Source: Bog-950 sp046329495
GTDB lineage: Bacteria; Bacteroidota; Bacteroidia; Chitinophagales; LD1
DNA length: 64,000 bases
Assembly: GCA_046329495.1 (NCBI GenBank)
Contig: JAXLUO010000013.1
Span: 1 to 64,000, forward strand
Direction: 5' to 3'
Shown here: positions 50,947 through 59,877 of the stretch, one piece after another
Position numbering within the stretch: position 1 is the stretch's first letter
How the letters are laid out: each line of letters starts with the position of its first letter
Notes under the pieces: model-generated
Told to the model about the DNA's origin: nothing
What the model saw: only the letters and a program-made list of their open reading frames with translations
Databases searched by the model: none
Program-made: the position numbers and the translations under genes

Positions 50947-51507
50947 ATGAACATGAGCAAGCGCAATAGAAGTAACCATGAGTTGGTAGAAAGCCTGGGA
51001 AAAAGAGTGGAAAGCCAATTGAAAATGGCAATAGCCACTTTTCAGAATCTGCCTGAGCATATTTTAACACTGCCATCTACCACCGGTGGCTGGAGCATCG
51101 CCCAATGCCTATGGCATTTAAACTCCTACGGGCATCATTACCTCCCTCATCTTACGCAGAGTCTTCAAAATGCCAATGATTGCAAGCCTGACCAGTTGTT
51201 TAAACCGGGTTGGTTAGGTAATTACTTCAGCAACCTAATGGAGCCAGGGCCTAAAATGAAAACAATTAAGGCGGATAAAGCTCATACACCACCGGCTATT
51301 AGCGAACCATACCCGGTAATAGCTGAGTTTATACAGCAGCAAGAAACGCTGCTTTCGCTAATAGAGCAGGCAAGGCGAAAGGACCTTAATAAACGTACGG
51401 TGCCCGTTTCCATTTTGCCATGGTTAAAACTAAAACCGGGTGATGTGTTGAGTTTTATAGTTGCCCATAATGAGCGGCATCTTCAACAGGCAAAACGGAA
51501 TCTGTAA
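50947..51507 (+). CDS. DinB-like metal-binding protein
   Basis: About 186 residues from ATG 50947 (50953 is also possible; a TTG at 50896 is in frame but less likely). DinB fold features: GGWSIAQCLWHLNSYGHHYLPHL (first His near 60, more at HH) and the final NERHLQQ, giving three His for a metal as in DinB/YfiT four-helix proteins. Some use bacillithiol or mycothiol or act as metal-dependent hydrolases. The location behind a Crp/Fnr regulator is frequent in this phylum. No substrate can be inferred. Confidence 0.75.
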   Translation: MNMSKRNRSNHELVESLGKRVESQLKMAIATFQNLPEHILTLPSTTGGWSIAQCLWHLNSYGHHYLPHLTQSLQNANDCKPDQLFKPGWLGNYFSNLMEPGPKMKTIKADKAHTPPAISEPYPVIAEFIQQQETLLSLIEQARRKDLNKRTVPVSILPWLKLKPGDVLSFIVAHNERHLQQAKRNL

Positions 51508-51522
51508 AACTGCTTGTTTGCA

Positions 51523-52743
51523 CTACCGTTGTATAACCAGGTAGTTTACCTTTTCCTTTCCGTTTTTAAGCCGAAGGGTATAGAAGTAGGTGCCATCGGG
51601 CAGCGGATTGCCCTTATGCTGTTCCGTTCCGTTCCAGTCGTTTTGGTAATCATCGTTTTGGTAAACGGGGTCGCCGTAGCGATTAAAAATACGCAGGCCC
51701 AGGGGCTTCAACTGATCAATATTCGGGAATACCAGCAAGTCGTTAACCCCATCACCATCCGGCGAAAAGCCCTGTGGTAAAAACAATGATTCACCGGTAG
51801 TATCAATAGGTATATCGGGGCAGGTAAGGCTTATGTATATCATGCCTGTATCGCACTTGCTTGCATCGCATACGATATACCAAAGCGAATCGATACCACA
51901 TTGGGTGGATGACACTACGCTTAAATTACCTGCAGAATCTAAACTGAAAACAGCCGTAGCGCTTAAACCGCTTCCGGTTATAAGCCCGGTTACATATAAA
52001 CTATCATGCTCAATATCAGTATCATTATTCAACAGGTTTACAACGGTAGTTGTACTGTCGCTCAAGTCATCAAACAGCGTATCGTTAACGGCTACAGGTG
52101 CATCGTTAATAGGGTGGATGTAGATAGTTACACGCGCATTATCGCAACCCGGTAAAATACCTGAACTGGTATCGCATACACGGTAGCGCAGTTGGTCGGT
52201 ACCGCTGTAATTGGCATTTGGTACGTAAACAATTTTATTGTTTACGATGGTTGCTGTGCCATGCGTGGGGCCCTGGTTAATGGCTGAAATGTGCAGGGGA
52301 TCGTGATCAACATCTTTATCGTTTAACAGCACATTAAAGGTGGATGTAACATCTTCGTTAATATTAAACGTATCATTCTGCGCATCGGGTGCGTCGTTAA
52401 TATTCTGAATGTTGATGTAAATGGTAGAGAGTGCACATTTTACCGGAGTGCCATTATCGCATACGCGGTAAAAGATAAAATCGGAGCCAAAATAATCCGG
52501 ATTTCCGCGGTACACCGTTTGTCCGAAAATGGTATCCAGATAACCGTTGAATGGACCGGTTACGGGACGCCAGTTCAATACGTCACCACTATCAGGATCG
52601 CTATCGTTGTTTAGCGGAAATAGTGGTAAAGGAAGATCTTCTAAACCCACATAAATATCAATGGTGGCAGATGGCTTGTGATTTTGCGCTTGTGCAGCAA
52701 ACATGCAAAGCATTGCGAATAGAAGCCAGCTATACTTTTTCAC
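51523..52743 (-). CDS. T9SS type B protein with cadherin-like tandem modules
   Basis: 406 residues. GTG at 52743 is the only possible start because a stop codon lies two codons upstream and the signal peptide (KKYSWLLFAMLCMFAAQA) begins right after. Three beta-rich modules follow, each with the NDAPxAxNDT and LLNNDxDxxHD phrases of Ca2+-binding cadherin-like or VCBS repeats, and a type B sorting domain (FLPQGFSPDGDGVNDLLVF, IFNRYGDPVYQ, PDGTYFYTLRL). A secreted, surface-linked adhesin is likely. Its 3' end faces the DinB-like gene. Confidence 0.87.
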   Translation of the reverse strand: MKKYSWLLFAMLCMFAAQAQNHKPSATIDIYVGLEDLPLPLFPLNNDSDPDSGDVLNWRPVTGPFNGYLDTIFGQTVYRGNPDYFGSDFIFYRVCDNGTPVKCALSTIYINIQNINDAPDAQNDTFNINEDVTSTFNVLLNDKDVDHDPLHISAINQGPTHGTATIVNNKIVYVPNANYSGTDQLRYRVCDTSSGILPGCDNARVTIYIHPINDAPVAVNDTLFDDLSDSTTTVVNLLNNDTDIEHDSLYVTGLITGSGLSATAVFSLDSAGNLSVVSSTQCGIDSLWYIVCDASKCDTGMIYISLTCPDIPIDTTGESLFLPQGFSPDGDGVNDLLVFPNIDQLKPLGLRIFNRYGDPVYQNDDYQNDWNGTEQHKGNPLPDGTYFYTLRLKNGKEKVNYLVIQR

Positions 52744-52917
52744 CGATCAGGGTTTTAACAATTTGAAAATACACTTTGCCCGGTAATATTTTACAGTGCA
52801 ATTGCCCGGGCCATATGATTATAATCACTGCTTGGGTATAACCCCGCTCAACAGCTACCGCTTATGAATTCCTTTTCTTTAGTAGGTAATTCAGTATAAC
52901 AACAAAATCAATATGTT

Positions 52918-53340
52918 ATGAGCACACACACAGGCAAACGTGTAGGTATCTGGCTCGATCATGTACAGGCACAATTTGTGGATATCAGCAAAGGCCTTGT
53001 AACGATAGAAACGGCATTTGCTGATGAGCCACCACATATGCATTTTAAGGGCGAAACAGGTATCGGCACAAAAATCAGCGAAACCCGCTCCTCTAATGAT
53101 GAAGCCCATCAGCACAACCGCAAGATGGAATTGCGGCAGCATTATTTAAAAATGCTGGCTAACAGGTTGCGCGATTATGATGTTATTCTGTTGTTAGGAC
53201 CAGGCACAGCACCGCATGAGTTAAGGAATAAGCTGCAGGCAGATCCCTATTTTAAAGACAAGATAATTACGCTTGAGGCCTGCGACTATATAACCGATAA
53301 CCAGTTAATGGCAAGAGTGCTGAAGCACTTTGAAATTTAA
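52918..53340 (+). CDS. Small eRF1/Pelota domain-3-like protein, function unknown
   Basis: 140 residues. N-terminal GKRVGIWLDHVQAQFVDI strands, a charged middle (RSSNDEAHQHNRKME) and C-terminal DYDVILLLGPGTAPHELRNKL with LEACDYITDNQLMARVLKHF. The GPGTAPHELRNKL phrase resembles the GPGxAK-E-L loop of archaeal-eukaryotic release-factor domain 3 and the bacterial BaeRF proteins. A ribosome-related or stress role is therefore a guess. No partner is adjacent and the stop codon touches the converging CoA-transferase gene. Confidence 0.6.
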   Translation: MSTHTGKRVGIWLDHVQAQFVDISKGLVTIETAFADEPPHMHFKGETGIGTKISETRSSNDEAHQHNRKMELRQHYLKMLANRLRDYDVILLLGPGTAPHELRNKLQADPYFKDKIITLEACDYITDNQLMARVLKHFEI

Positions 53341-54630
53341 TTACCAGCAACGGCCATATAATTCAAATGCCTGTTTTTCTAATGCCTCGCGGTGGGTAGG
53401 ATGCGCAATGGCAATAAGTGCCTTGGCGCGTTGGGCTATGTTTTTGCCATATAAATCGGCAATGCCGTATTCGGTAGCAACATAGTGCACGTTGGCGCGC
53501 GTGGTAACTACACCTGCACCGGTTTTAAGCGTAGGCACTAACTTGGAAATGCCTTTACCGGTAACCGAGGAAATGGCAATAATGGGTTTGCCACCTTCGC
53601 TTAACGAGGCACCACGTATAAAGTCCATCTGTCCGCCTACACCGCTAAAAATTTCAGGGCCAATTGAATCGGCACAAATCTGTCCGGTTAAGTCAATTTC
53701 AATAGCACTGTTGATGGCTGTTACTTTATCGTTACGGCGTATTACGGATGTATCGTTCACATATGCCACATCCAACAGGGCCACCATGGGGTTGTCATGC
53801 ACAAAATCGTAAAGCTCCCTGTTGCCCATAACAAAAGCCGATACCACCTTACCGGGATGTTTCTTTTTAGCCGTGCCGTTAATTACACCACTTTTTACCA
53901 AGGGTAACACGCCATTGCTAAACATCTCGGTATGCACGCCCAGATTTTTGTGATTGCCCAGGCACTTGAGGGTAGCATCGGGGATAGCACCTATGCCCAA
54001 TTGCAGCGTAGCGCCGTCTTCAACCAGGGTAGCTACATTTCGGCCGATGGCTAATTCGGTTTCACCTAAAACAGGACTGTGCATTTCGTGTATCGGATCT
54101 TCTGTATAAACAGCCTTCGTAATTTTTGAAAAGTGAATAAAACCATCCCCGTGTGTACGCGGCATGTTGGGGTTTACCAGGGCTATGATATGTGTAGCTA
54201 CCTCGCAGGCGGCACGGGCAATATCTACCGAGATGCCCAACGAGCAAAAGCCCTGTGCATCGGGCGGACTAACCTGGATAAGGGCCGCATCAATTTTGAA
54301 TTTACCACGACGAATAAGCAAAGGAATTTCGCTTAAAAACATGGGTATGTACTGCACATTGGTTTCGTTTACATAGGGGCGAACATTGGCTCCAATAAAA
54401 AACGCATTTACATGGAAGGCTTCGGCCATTTCGGGCAGGGCATAAGGGGCCGTGCCTTCGGTATGCAGGTGGCTTATCTCTACGTTCTTTAGTTCGGTAT
54501 GCCTGGCGGTTAAAGCATTTATCAATCGCTGTGGAGCTGCACAGCCACCCTGTATAAATACACGTTCGTTGCTTCTTATAATAGATACGGCCTCTTCGGC
54601 AGTTACAAAAGTATAATCGGTAGCGTTCAT
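53341..54630 (-). CDS. Acetyl-CoA hydrolase/transferase-family CoA-transferase (4-hydroxybutyrate CoA-transferase-like)
   Basis: 429 residues of the class I CoA-transferase family with fused alpha and beta domains. The catalytic Glu is E235 in VHTEMFSNG, and the GIGAIPDATL (213-222) and SGVGGQMDFIRGA phrases are those of Cat1/Cat2 and 4-hydroxybutyrate CoA-transferases. It exchanges CoA between short acyl-CoA and acetate or another acid. It is the second gene after the cyclophilin gene with a single base between them, so they form an operon from the promoter at 55281. Confidence 0.9.
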   Translation of the reverse strand: MNATDYTFVTAEEAVSIIRSNERVFIQGGCAAPQRLINALTARHTELKNVEISHLHTEGTAPYALPEMAEAFHVNAFFIGANVRPYVNETNVQYIPMFLSEIPLLIRRGKFKIDAALIQVSPPDAQGFCSLGISVDIARAACEVATHIIALVNPNMPRTHGDGFIHFSKITKAVYTEDPIHEMHSPVLGETELAIGRNVATLVEDGATLQLGIGAIPDATLKCLGNHKNLGVHTEMFSNGVLPLVKSGVINGTAKKKHPGKVVSAFVMGNRELYDFVHDNPMVALLDVAYVNDTSVIRRNDKVTAINSAIEIDLTGQICADSIGPEIFSGVGGQMDFIRGASLSEGGKPIIAISSVTGKGISKLVPTLKTGAGVVTTRANVHYVATEYGIADLYGKNIAQRAKALIAIAHPTHREALEKQAFELYGRCW

Positions 54631-54631
54631 G

Positions 54632-55276
54632 TTATGGCAAAATTTCGGTATGTAAAATACGCACAGGTTGCAGGGGGCGGTCGTTTTTATCCGTGGCTAC
54701 GGCAGCTATTTTATTTACTACGGCCATGCCTTTTATAACTTCCCCAAACACGGTATAGCGCGAATCGAGGTGGGGGATACCACCCTTTTTACGATATACC
54801 TTTTTATGTGCTTCGGGTATTTCGTAGCCGCCGGTGCGGGCTTTGGCTTTGGTAAAAATGGAATCGGTAGCGGGTTTGCCCTGCACAATGTAAAACTGAC
54901 AAGCGGAGGAAGCTTTCTGTGGATTATCGTCGCGGGCCATGCCTACAGCACCATACTTGTGGTAATACTTTTCGGGCATTATTTCTGCCGGAACTGTGTA
55001 ACCCAGGTCTCCATCGCCTAACAACATGGTATCGGGCGCATTCTTCGAAACCGGGTCGCCTGCCTGTATTACAAAGTTTTTAATAACACGGTGAAAGAGG
55101 AGTGAGTCGAAATAATTCTCCTTAACCAGTTTTAAAAAGTTATCTCGGTGTTGTGGTGTGCCATCATATAGCTTTATAACTATATCGCCATAGTTGGTGG
55201 TAATTTTAACCTTATAGGTTTGAGCTCCCAATGCTGCTGCGGCCAGCATGCAAACCGAGAGAAGTAGTAATCGCAT
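54632..55276 (-). CDS. Exported cyclophilin-type peptidyl-prolyl cis-trans isomerase
   Basis: 214 residues. Signal peptide MRLLLLSVCMLAAAALGA and a cyclophilin domain with FHRVIKNFVIQAGDP (61-75, catalytic Arg63), GAVGMARDDNPQKASSACQFYI and YTVFGEVIKGMAVVNKI. It has an insertion (about 140-165) typical of periplasmic bacterial cyclophilins. It helps fold exported proteins. ATG at 55276 fits the signal peptide and the promoter at 55281-55312; the upstream frame to 55432 is not used. Confidence 0.92.
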   Translation of the reverse strand: MRLLLLSVCMLAAAALGAQTYKVKITTNYGDIVIKLYDGTPQHRDNFLKLVKENYFDSLLFHRVIKNFVIQAGDPVSKNAPDTMLLGDGDLGYTVPAEIMPEKYYHKYGAVGMARDDNPQKASSACQFYIVQGKPATDSIFTKAKARTGGYEIPEAHKKVYRKKGGIPHLDSRYTVFGEVIKGMAVVNKIAAVATDKNDRPLQPVRILHTEILP

Positions 55277-55280
55277 AGCG

Positions 55281-55312
55281 CAAAAATAGGTTTTAAACAG
55301 GCACCACTGCAA
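55281..55312 (-). promoter_or_regulatory. Promoter of Bacteroidota type (TTG-N21-TATTTTTG) for the cyclophilin-CoA-transferase operon
   Basis: On the minus strand TTG (55312-55310), 21 nt, and TATTTTTG (55288-55281), an exact TAnnTTTG box 4 nt before the ATG, implying a leaderless or nearly leaderless message. Confidence 0.55.
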
Positions 55313-55378
55313 CTGATTTAAGTTAGCTAATGCGGTGCTGCAAAGCGGTTTTTGGGCTAATAGTTTATTTTCGCCGCC

Positions 55379-56338
55379 ATGCAAACGGTTATTGGTATCG
55401 ATCTGCAGCAGGCAAAGCTGTTTTTGGAGCAAGGGCAGGTTATTGGCATACCCACCGAAACCGTGTATGGTTTAGCCGGTAACGCCCTGAACGAGGATGC
55501 CGTGCTGCGGATATTTAAAGCAAAAAACCGTCCCTATTTCGATCCGTTAATAGTGCACACCCATGCATTGGAAGAAGTAGCAAAGTATGTGGAGCACATA
55601 CCGGAGAAGGCTGCTGAGTTGTTCAATAAGTTTGCCCCTGGTCCCATTACCATTCTACTAAAGAAAAAAGCAATGGTGCCCGACCTGGTTACATCGGGTT
55701 TGGATAATGTGGCTATCCGTATACCAAACCATCCTTTAACCTTAGAGCTATTGAAGTCACTTGATTTTCCTTTAGCTGCCCCAAGTGCTAATCCGTTTGG
55801 TTATATAAGCCCTACCACCTCTTACCATGTTTACGACCAACTACATGGCCGTATACCTTATATACTGGATGGAGGCGCTACGGAAGTTGGGGTGGAGAGT
55901 ACCATTATAGGCTTTGAGCATAACCAGCCGGTGGTGTATCGTTTAGGCGGTTTAGCAGTGGAAGAAATTGAAAAGGTAATTGGCAAAGTAAAGGTGCAAA
56001 CTACCGATAGCAGTAACCCCAAGGCACCGGGTTTGCTGAAAAGCCATTACGCGCCTAAGAAGAAATTAGTGATACGCGATTTGCAGCACTTTAATGCCGA
56101 AGAATTTGCCGGTAAAAAGGTAGGCATACTTGCATTTAATCAATTATTACCCACCGTTCCTCAAGCACAGCAATTGTTGCTTTCCGAAAGCGGAAGTTTG
56201 AACGAGGCAGCAAAAAATCTGTTTGCTGCTATGCGCAAATTAGATGCAAGCGAAGTAGATATTATTTGTGCCGCGCAGTTTCCTGAAGAAGGCCTGGGCC
56301 GTGCCATAAACGACCGCTTACGCCGCGCTGCCGCCTAA
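55379..56338 (+). CDS. sua5: L-threonylcarbamoyladenylate synthase, Sua5 type
   Basis: 319 residues that make the threonylcarbamoyl-AMP used for t6A37 in tRNA. YrdC domain (1-200): GIPTETVYGLAGNA, KAKNRPYFDPLIVH (the KxRxxxxPL/K-R-N motif), KFAPGPITILLKK, VAIRIPNHP, APSANPFG. A linker, APGLLKSHYAPKK (about 230), with the HYAP phrase leads to the C-terminal Sua5 domain. The full two-domain form is Sua5/YwlC rather than TsaC. Its end overlaps the convergent riboflavin synthase gene by 21 nt. Confidence 0.93.
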   Translation: MQTVIGIDLQQAKLFLEQGQVIGIPTETVYGLAGNALNEDAVLRIFKAKNRPYFDPLIVHTHALEEVAKYVEHIPEKAAELFNKFAPGPITILLKKKAMVPDLVTSGLDNVAIRIPNHPLTLELLKSLDFPLAAPSANPFGYISPTTSYHVYDQLHGRIPYILDGGATEVGVESTIIGFEHNQPVVYRLGGLAVEEIEKVIGKVKVQTTDSSNPKAPGLLKSHYAPKKKLVIRDLQHFNAEEFAGKKVGILAFNQLLPTVPQAQQLLLSESGSLNEAAKNLFAAMRKLDASEVDIICAAQFPEEGLGRAINDRLRRAAA

Positions 56339-56917
56339 CTGTGTAATGCGGGCTACGTATTTTCCTATGATGTCAAATTCCAGATTCACCTTGCTGCCTG
56401 CAAGCACCTGCTGTATGTTAGTGTGTTCGTATGTATAGGGGATAATGGCCACACTAAATTGATCGTTTACTGCATTAAAAGCCGTAAGCGAGATACCATT
56501 TATACAAATGGAGCCTTTTTCTACTATCAGATTTTCGCGGTTGGGTTTATAACGGAAAGTGTACAACCAACTGCCGTTTTGTTCTTCAACACTAAGGCAC
56601 TCGCCGGTTTGGTCAACATGCCCCTGCACAATGTGGCCATCCAGCCGGTCGCCAATTTTGGTGCAGCGTTCCAGGTTTATAAGGTCGCCGGTGTTAAGCG
56701 AGCTCAAATTGGTTTTCGCCAGGGTTTCGGCAATGGCGGTTACAGTATGTTGCCCGTTGCCGCAGGCAATAACCGTTAAGCATACGCCGTTGTGGGCTAC
56801 ACTTTGGTCAACCTTTAATTCGTTCGAAATAGGAGAGGTGATAGTTAAATGTAGGTTGCCGGCTTCCTTGCGCAAATCGGCCACATGCCCGGTGGTTTCA
56901 ATAATACCTGTAAACAT
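56318..56917 (-). CDS. ribE: Riboflavin synthase, alpha chain
   Basis: 199 residues with the tandem lumazine-binding domains. Domain 1 starts MFTGIIETTG and has the VAHNGVCLTV and CTKIGDRLDGHIVQGHVD segments; domain 2 repeats the pattern with GSICINGISLTAFNA and IIPYTYEHTNI. It dismutates two 6,7-dimethyl-8-ribityllumazines to riboflavin. The length is standard. It is not in a rib operon here: the neighbours are sua5 (convergent) and a T9SS protein. Confidence 0.95.
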   Translation of the reverse strand: MFTGIIETTGHVADLRKEAGNLHLTITSPISNELKVDQSVAHNGVCLTVIACGNGQHTVTAIAETLAKTNLSSLNTGDLINLERCTKIGDRLDGHIVQGHVDQTGECLSVEEQNGSWLYTFRYKPNRENLIVEKGSICINGISLTAFNAVNDQFSVAIIPYTYEHTNIQQVLAGSKVNLEFDIIGKYVARITQLGGSAA

Positions 56918-56936
56918 AACGGGGGCAAATAAACAA

Positions 56937-59735
56937 CTATTTTCCCCTTATCAGGTGTATTACCCCGCCGCCTTTTTTATCGCCGCTCAACGGCTTCTTA
57001 ACTAAGCCGCCCAGGTGCTGCTCGTAATAGAACCCTGCATACAGGTAAACGCCGTCGCTTACCGGTTTGCCGGTTTTCTGGTCGTTCCCGTTCCAGTTAA
57101 TCATCGGGTCGGTAGTTTGGTAAACCTCCACACCCCAGCGATCCATAATGTGCATTTCAATCTTCGGCACAAAACGGAACGGCAGGAATGGATGGAACAC
57201 ATCGTTGTGTCCGTCGCCATTTGGCGTAAAGGTGTTAGGCAGTATGTAATAAGGGCAGTTGTCGATACAAACGATATTGCTGTAAGCGCTTTGGTTACCC
57301 ACCCGGTCTACGGCGGTAACAGCATAACAACCGGCTAAGCTTTCAGCCAGTATATGGTCAAAGATGGTATCGTTACGGTTGGTGATGCTATCTACCAGCT
57401 TCATGCCTGTTGAGTCGTCACCAAAGTAAATGTAGTATCTGTCTATATCACTGCTGCACGGGTCGTTTTGGTTTATCCAGCTTAAGTGATTAATGAATTG
57501 ATCGCCCACCCATGGCTGACCGGCATATTGGTCGCAGTCGTTGAATACGGTTAAAGCCCGCGGACATGGTGGCACAGTATCAATAGGCACTCCACATTCT
57601 TCCTGCGATTTATTGATTAGCGGACGAGGAAGTGCCGTTAAGGTATAATGTCCATAGCCTTTAACGTAGTAGCAATAAGTGGAATCGTTTATCAAGCCCG
57701 TATCGGCGTAGGCATGGGTATACGAAATGCCGATAGAATCGAAGGTGCTGGTTGCATTGTTCAACCTAAAGATGCTGAAGCTGTCGTTGGTCCATGGCAC
57801 TTGTTCCTGCCAGGTTAAGCCTAAGCTTTGGTCGCTGGAGTTAACAGTAAGGAAGGTGCTGCTGGCCGGGCTGGTGCTGCCAATGGTATCATTCTGCGAG
57901 AAGAACCAAAGTTTATAACACCATGGAGTTGTTTTGGTATCCAGGTTGGTATCTAAATAGCTGGTGTCGGTAATACCTGTATAGCTATTGGCTGTTTTAC
58001 TATTAACCAGGGTTGCTGCACCGCCAATGGTAAAGCCCTGGTTGCGGTAAAGTTCAAAGCGATAAGGCGGCGGGAATTGGATGGTATCAAGGTTGTTGCC
58101 ACCTGCCAAGGGTTTGGTCCAACGCACAAAAAGTTGTCCGTTGTTTACATCGGTTTGCTGCACATCGGCATTAATAATTACCGGTACGGCAATGGGCATG
58201 TAAACGCATACTTCGTCGCTTGGTACGCTGGCGGTTTGATTAAACACAAATAAACCGTTAGGCGATAGCTGCCCAAAATGTGCCAGTACGCGATAGCTGT
58301 ATTGCTGACCTATTACAGCGGTATTATCAGTATAGGTATAAGTAAAAATATTGGCACCTGTAAGTTTGGTATAGCCGCGGTTATCTAAACCGGTTTCGCA
58401 GTAATCGGGTAAAAACGAATCGCATCCAAGTTTACGCCAAACGCTAAATCCTCTAAAATCAGGACTGCCTGCACAGATATAAGGGTTTTGCCAGTTTAAC
58501 ACAACGCTTTGCGGGGTTGCTGTAGCCGTCAGATTTTTAACCGGCGGTGCAATTACATGTATCTGCCAGGTTTCAATGTCAACCAATGGTGCCGGAATAG
58601 GACCTCCAGGGCCCGGCACAAAGTAATCGTCGCTGGCTTTAAATACTACAATGTAAGGTTGCTTTTGAATATGATCGCAGGTAGTGTTCCAGTTAAAGAT
58701 TCCGGTGGCAGGGTTACCCGAAAACTGGTTAAAGTTGGCCGGTGAATTGGTCATGGAGAGCGGTCCGCCATAGGCGCTTAATGTAACCGTTTGGTTGGTT
58801 TGCTTATCGGTAGCACTAATATTTACGGCCAGTGTTTCTCCCGCGCGTACACACGTATCCCTCACCGGCGATAAAACCGGTGGGTCATTCGGGTCGCTGT
58901 TTACGATTATCTGCATGTCCCTTATCAGGGTGCCAATCAATATGCCCTCCCTGTATTCGCGCACCATAATGGCGATGTTAAAGATGCCTACCCGGCAGGG
59001 AACGGCCCAGGTTATAAAACCGGTATGCCTGTCGATAGTAAAAGTATTGGTAGGGTAGTTGTTGCTGCGGCAATAGCTATCCGGAAATACATACAGCGGC
59101 ACATCCGAACCTTTTGCCTGCAAACAGGCAATTAACTCAAAATCCAAACTATCGCCATCGGGATCGTAAGCTGCGGGGTTATGAAAAAAGGTATCGTTTA
59201 CGTTGGCGTAATCTATAGGAGGGTTCAGCAGCACAGGAGAGGAATCGTAACCGATATTCTCAACCGCCGTTGGGTAGAAAAGCGTATCCTCCACATAAAA
59301 AGGCACGTTCACTGATCCTCCTCCGCCGATGTTCAAAATACCATCTATGCGGTTCTGATCTTCAAACGAAATAATAAACCAGCGGTTTGGCGGTGGTGGC
59401 GGACCGGGGTACGTGTGCACACCTCGGTAAACGTTTTTGTTGATGTCGGCAAAAATCAATTCGCCATCGGGGTAGCCATCCGAGTTTAGGTCGGGACCGT
59501 TAATACGGGCAATGGTATCAACGGTTCCATCACCCCAGTCGATAGGAATGGTATTGCGGTCGGCCAGGATACTGGGGTAGCTTATCTTGCTATAGGTAAT
59601 TACAAAGGCTTCGTATTTATAATTGCCTATCAGGCGGTAGATAATTTCACCGGCCCTGTAGTGTGTAGCATAAGTTAAAAGGCTGGTAAAGCATAACAAC
59701 CCCACAAGCAAAAACGCGCGTAAACCAGTTTTCAT
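56937..59735 (-). CDS. T9SS type B (CHU_C) multidomain surface protein
   Basis: 932 residues from ATG 59735, which gives the signal peptide MKTGLRAFLLVGLLCFTSLLTYA. The N-terminal part begins HYRAGEIIYRLIGNYKYE, a start common to many Bacteroidota giant secreted proteins. The middle has several FN3- or PKD-like beta modules (NLTATATPQSVVLNWQNPYIC, TWQEQVPWTNDSFSIF) with paired Cys. The end has a gliding motility-associated type B sorting domain (ILPNTFTPNGDGHNDVFHPF, IMDRWGVEVYQTTD, VSDGVYLYAGFYY). A cell-surface or motility-related role is inferred only from the class. It diverges from the VWA gene at 59878. Confidence 0.88.
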   Translation of the reverse strand: MKTGLRAFLLVGLLCFTSLLTYATHYRAGEIIYRLIGNYKYEAFVITYSKISYPSILADRNTIPIDWGDGTVDTIARINGPDLNSDGYPDGELIFADINKNVYRGVHTYPGPPPPPNRWFIISFEDQNRIDGILNIGGGGSVNVPFYVEDTLFYPTAVENIGYDSSPVLLNPPIDYANVNDTFFHNPAAYDPDGDSLDFELIACLQAKGSDVPLYVFPDSYCRSNNYPTNTFTIDRHTGFITWAVPCRVGIFNIAIMVREYREGILIGTLIRDMQIIVNSDPNDPPVLSPVRDTCVRAGETLAVNISATDKQTNQTVTLSAYGGPLSMTNSPANFNQFSGNPATGIFNWNTTCDHIQKQPYIVVFKASDDYFVPGPGGPIPAPLVDIETWQIHVIAPPVKNLTATATPQSVVLNWQNPYICAGSPDFRGFSVWRKLGCDSFLPDYCETGLDNRGYTKLTGANIFTYTYTDNTAVIGQQYSYRVLAHFGQLSPNGLFVFNQTASVPSDEVCVYMPIAVPVIINADVQQTDVNNGQLFVRWTKPLAGGNNLDTIQFPPPYRFELYRNQGFTIGGAATLVNSKTANSYTGITDTSYLDTNLDTKTTPWCYKLWFFSQNDTIGSTSPASSTFLTVNSSDQSLGLTWQEQVPWTNDSFSIFRLNNATSTFDSIGISYTHAYADTGLINDSTYCYYVKGYGHYTLTALPRPLINKSQEECGVPIDTVPPCPRALTVFNDCDQYAGQPWVGDQFINHLSWINQNDPCSSDIDRYYIYFGDDSTGMKLVDSITNRNDTIFDHILAESLAGCYAVTAVDRVGNQSAYSNIVCIDNCPYYILPNTFTPNGDGHNDVFHPFLPFRFVPKIEMHIMDRWGVEVYQTTDPMINWNGNDQKTGKPVSDGVYLYAGFYYEQHLGGLVKKPLSGDKKGGGVIHLIRGK

Positions 59736-59853
59736 CGAATCCAAAATACGTAAATAATATGCATTTATTGTACAAGCCTGCGTGTTACGCACAATACCGG
59801 TATTTCTACTTTTTTTATGACAATTCTGTGGAGATTCTGCCGTTCCTGCATCA

Positions 59854-59861
59854 TAGCTTTG
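59854..59861 (+). promoter_or_regulatory. -7 promoter element TAGCTTTG of the VWA gene
   Basis: Exact TAnnTTTG box ending 16 nt before the ATG at 59878. No TTG was found at the right -33 distance. Confidence 0.42.
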
Positions 59862-59877
59862 TTTAAAACCCATTGCC

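Noticed and set aside
54632..55432. Extended N-terminus of the cyclophilin
   Set aside because: The signal peptide begins at 55276, and a promoter box sits directly upstream at 55281-55312.
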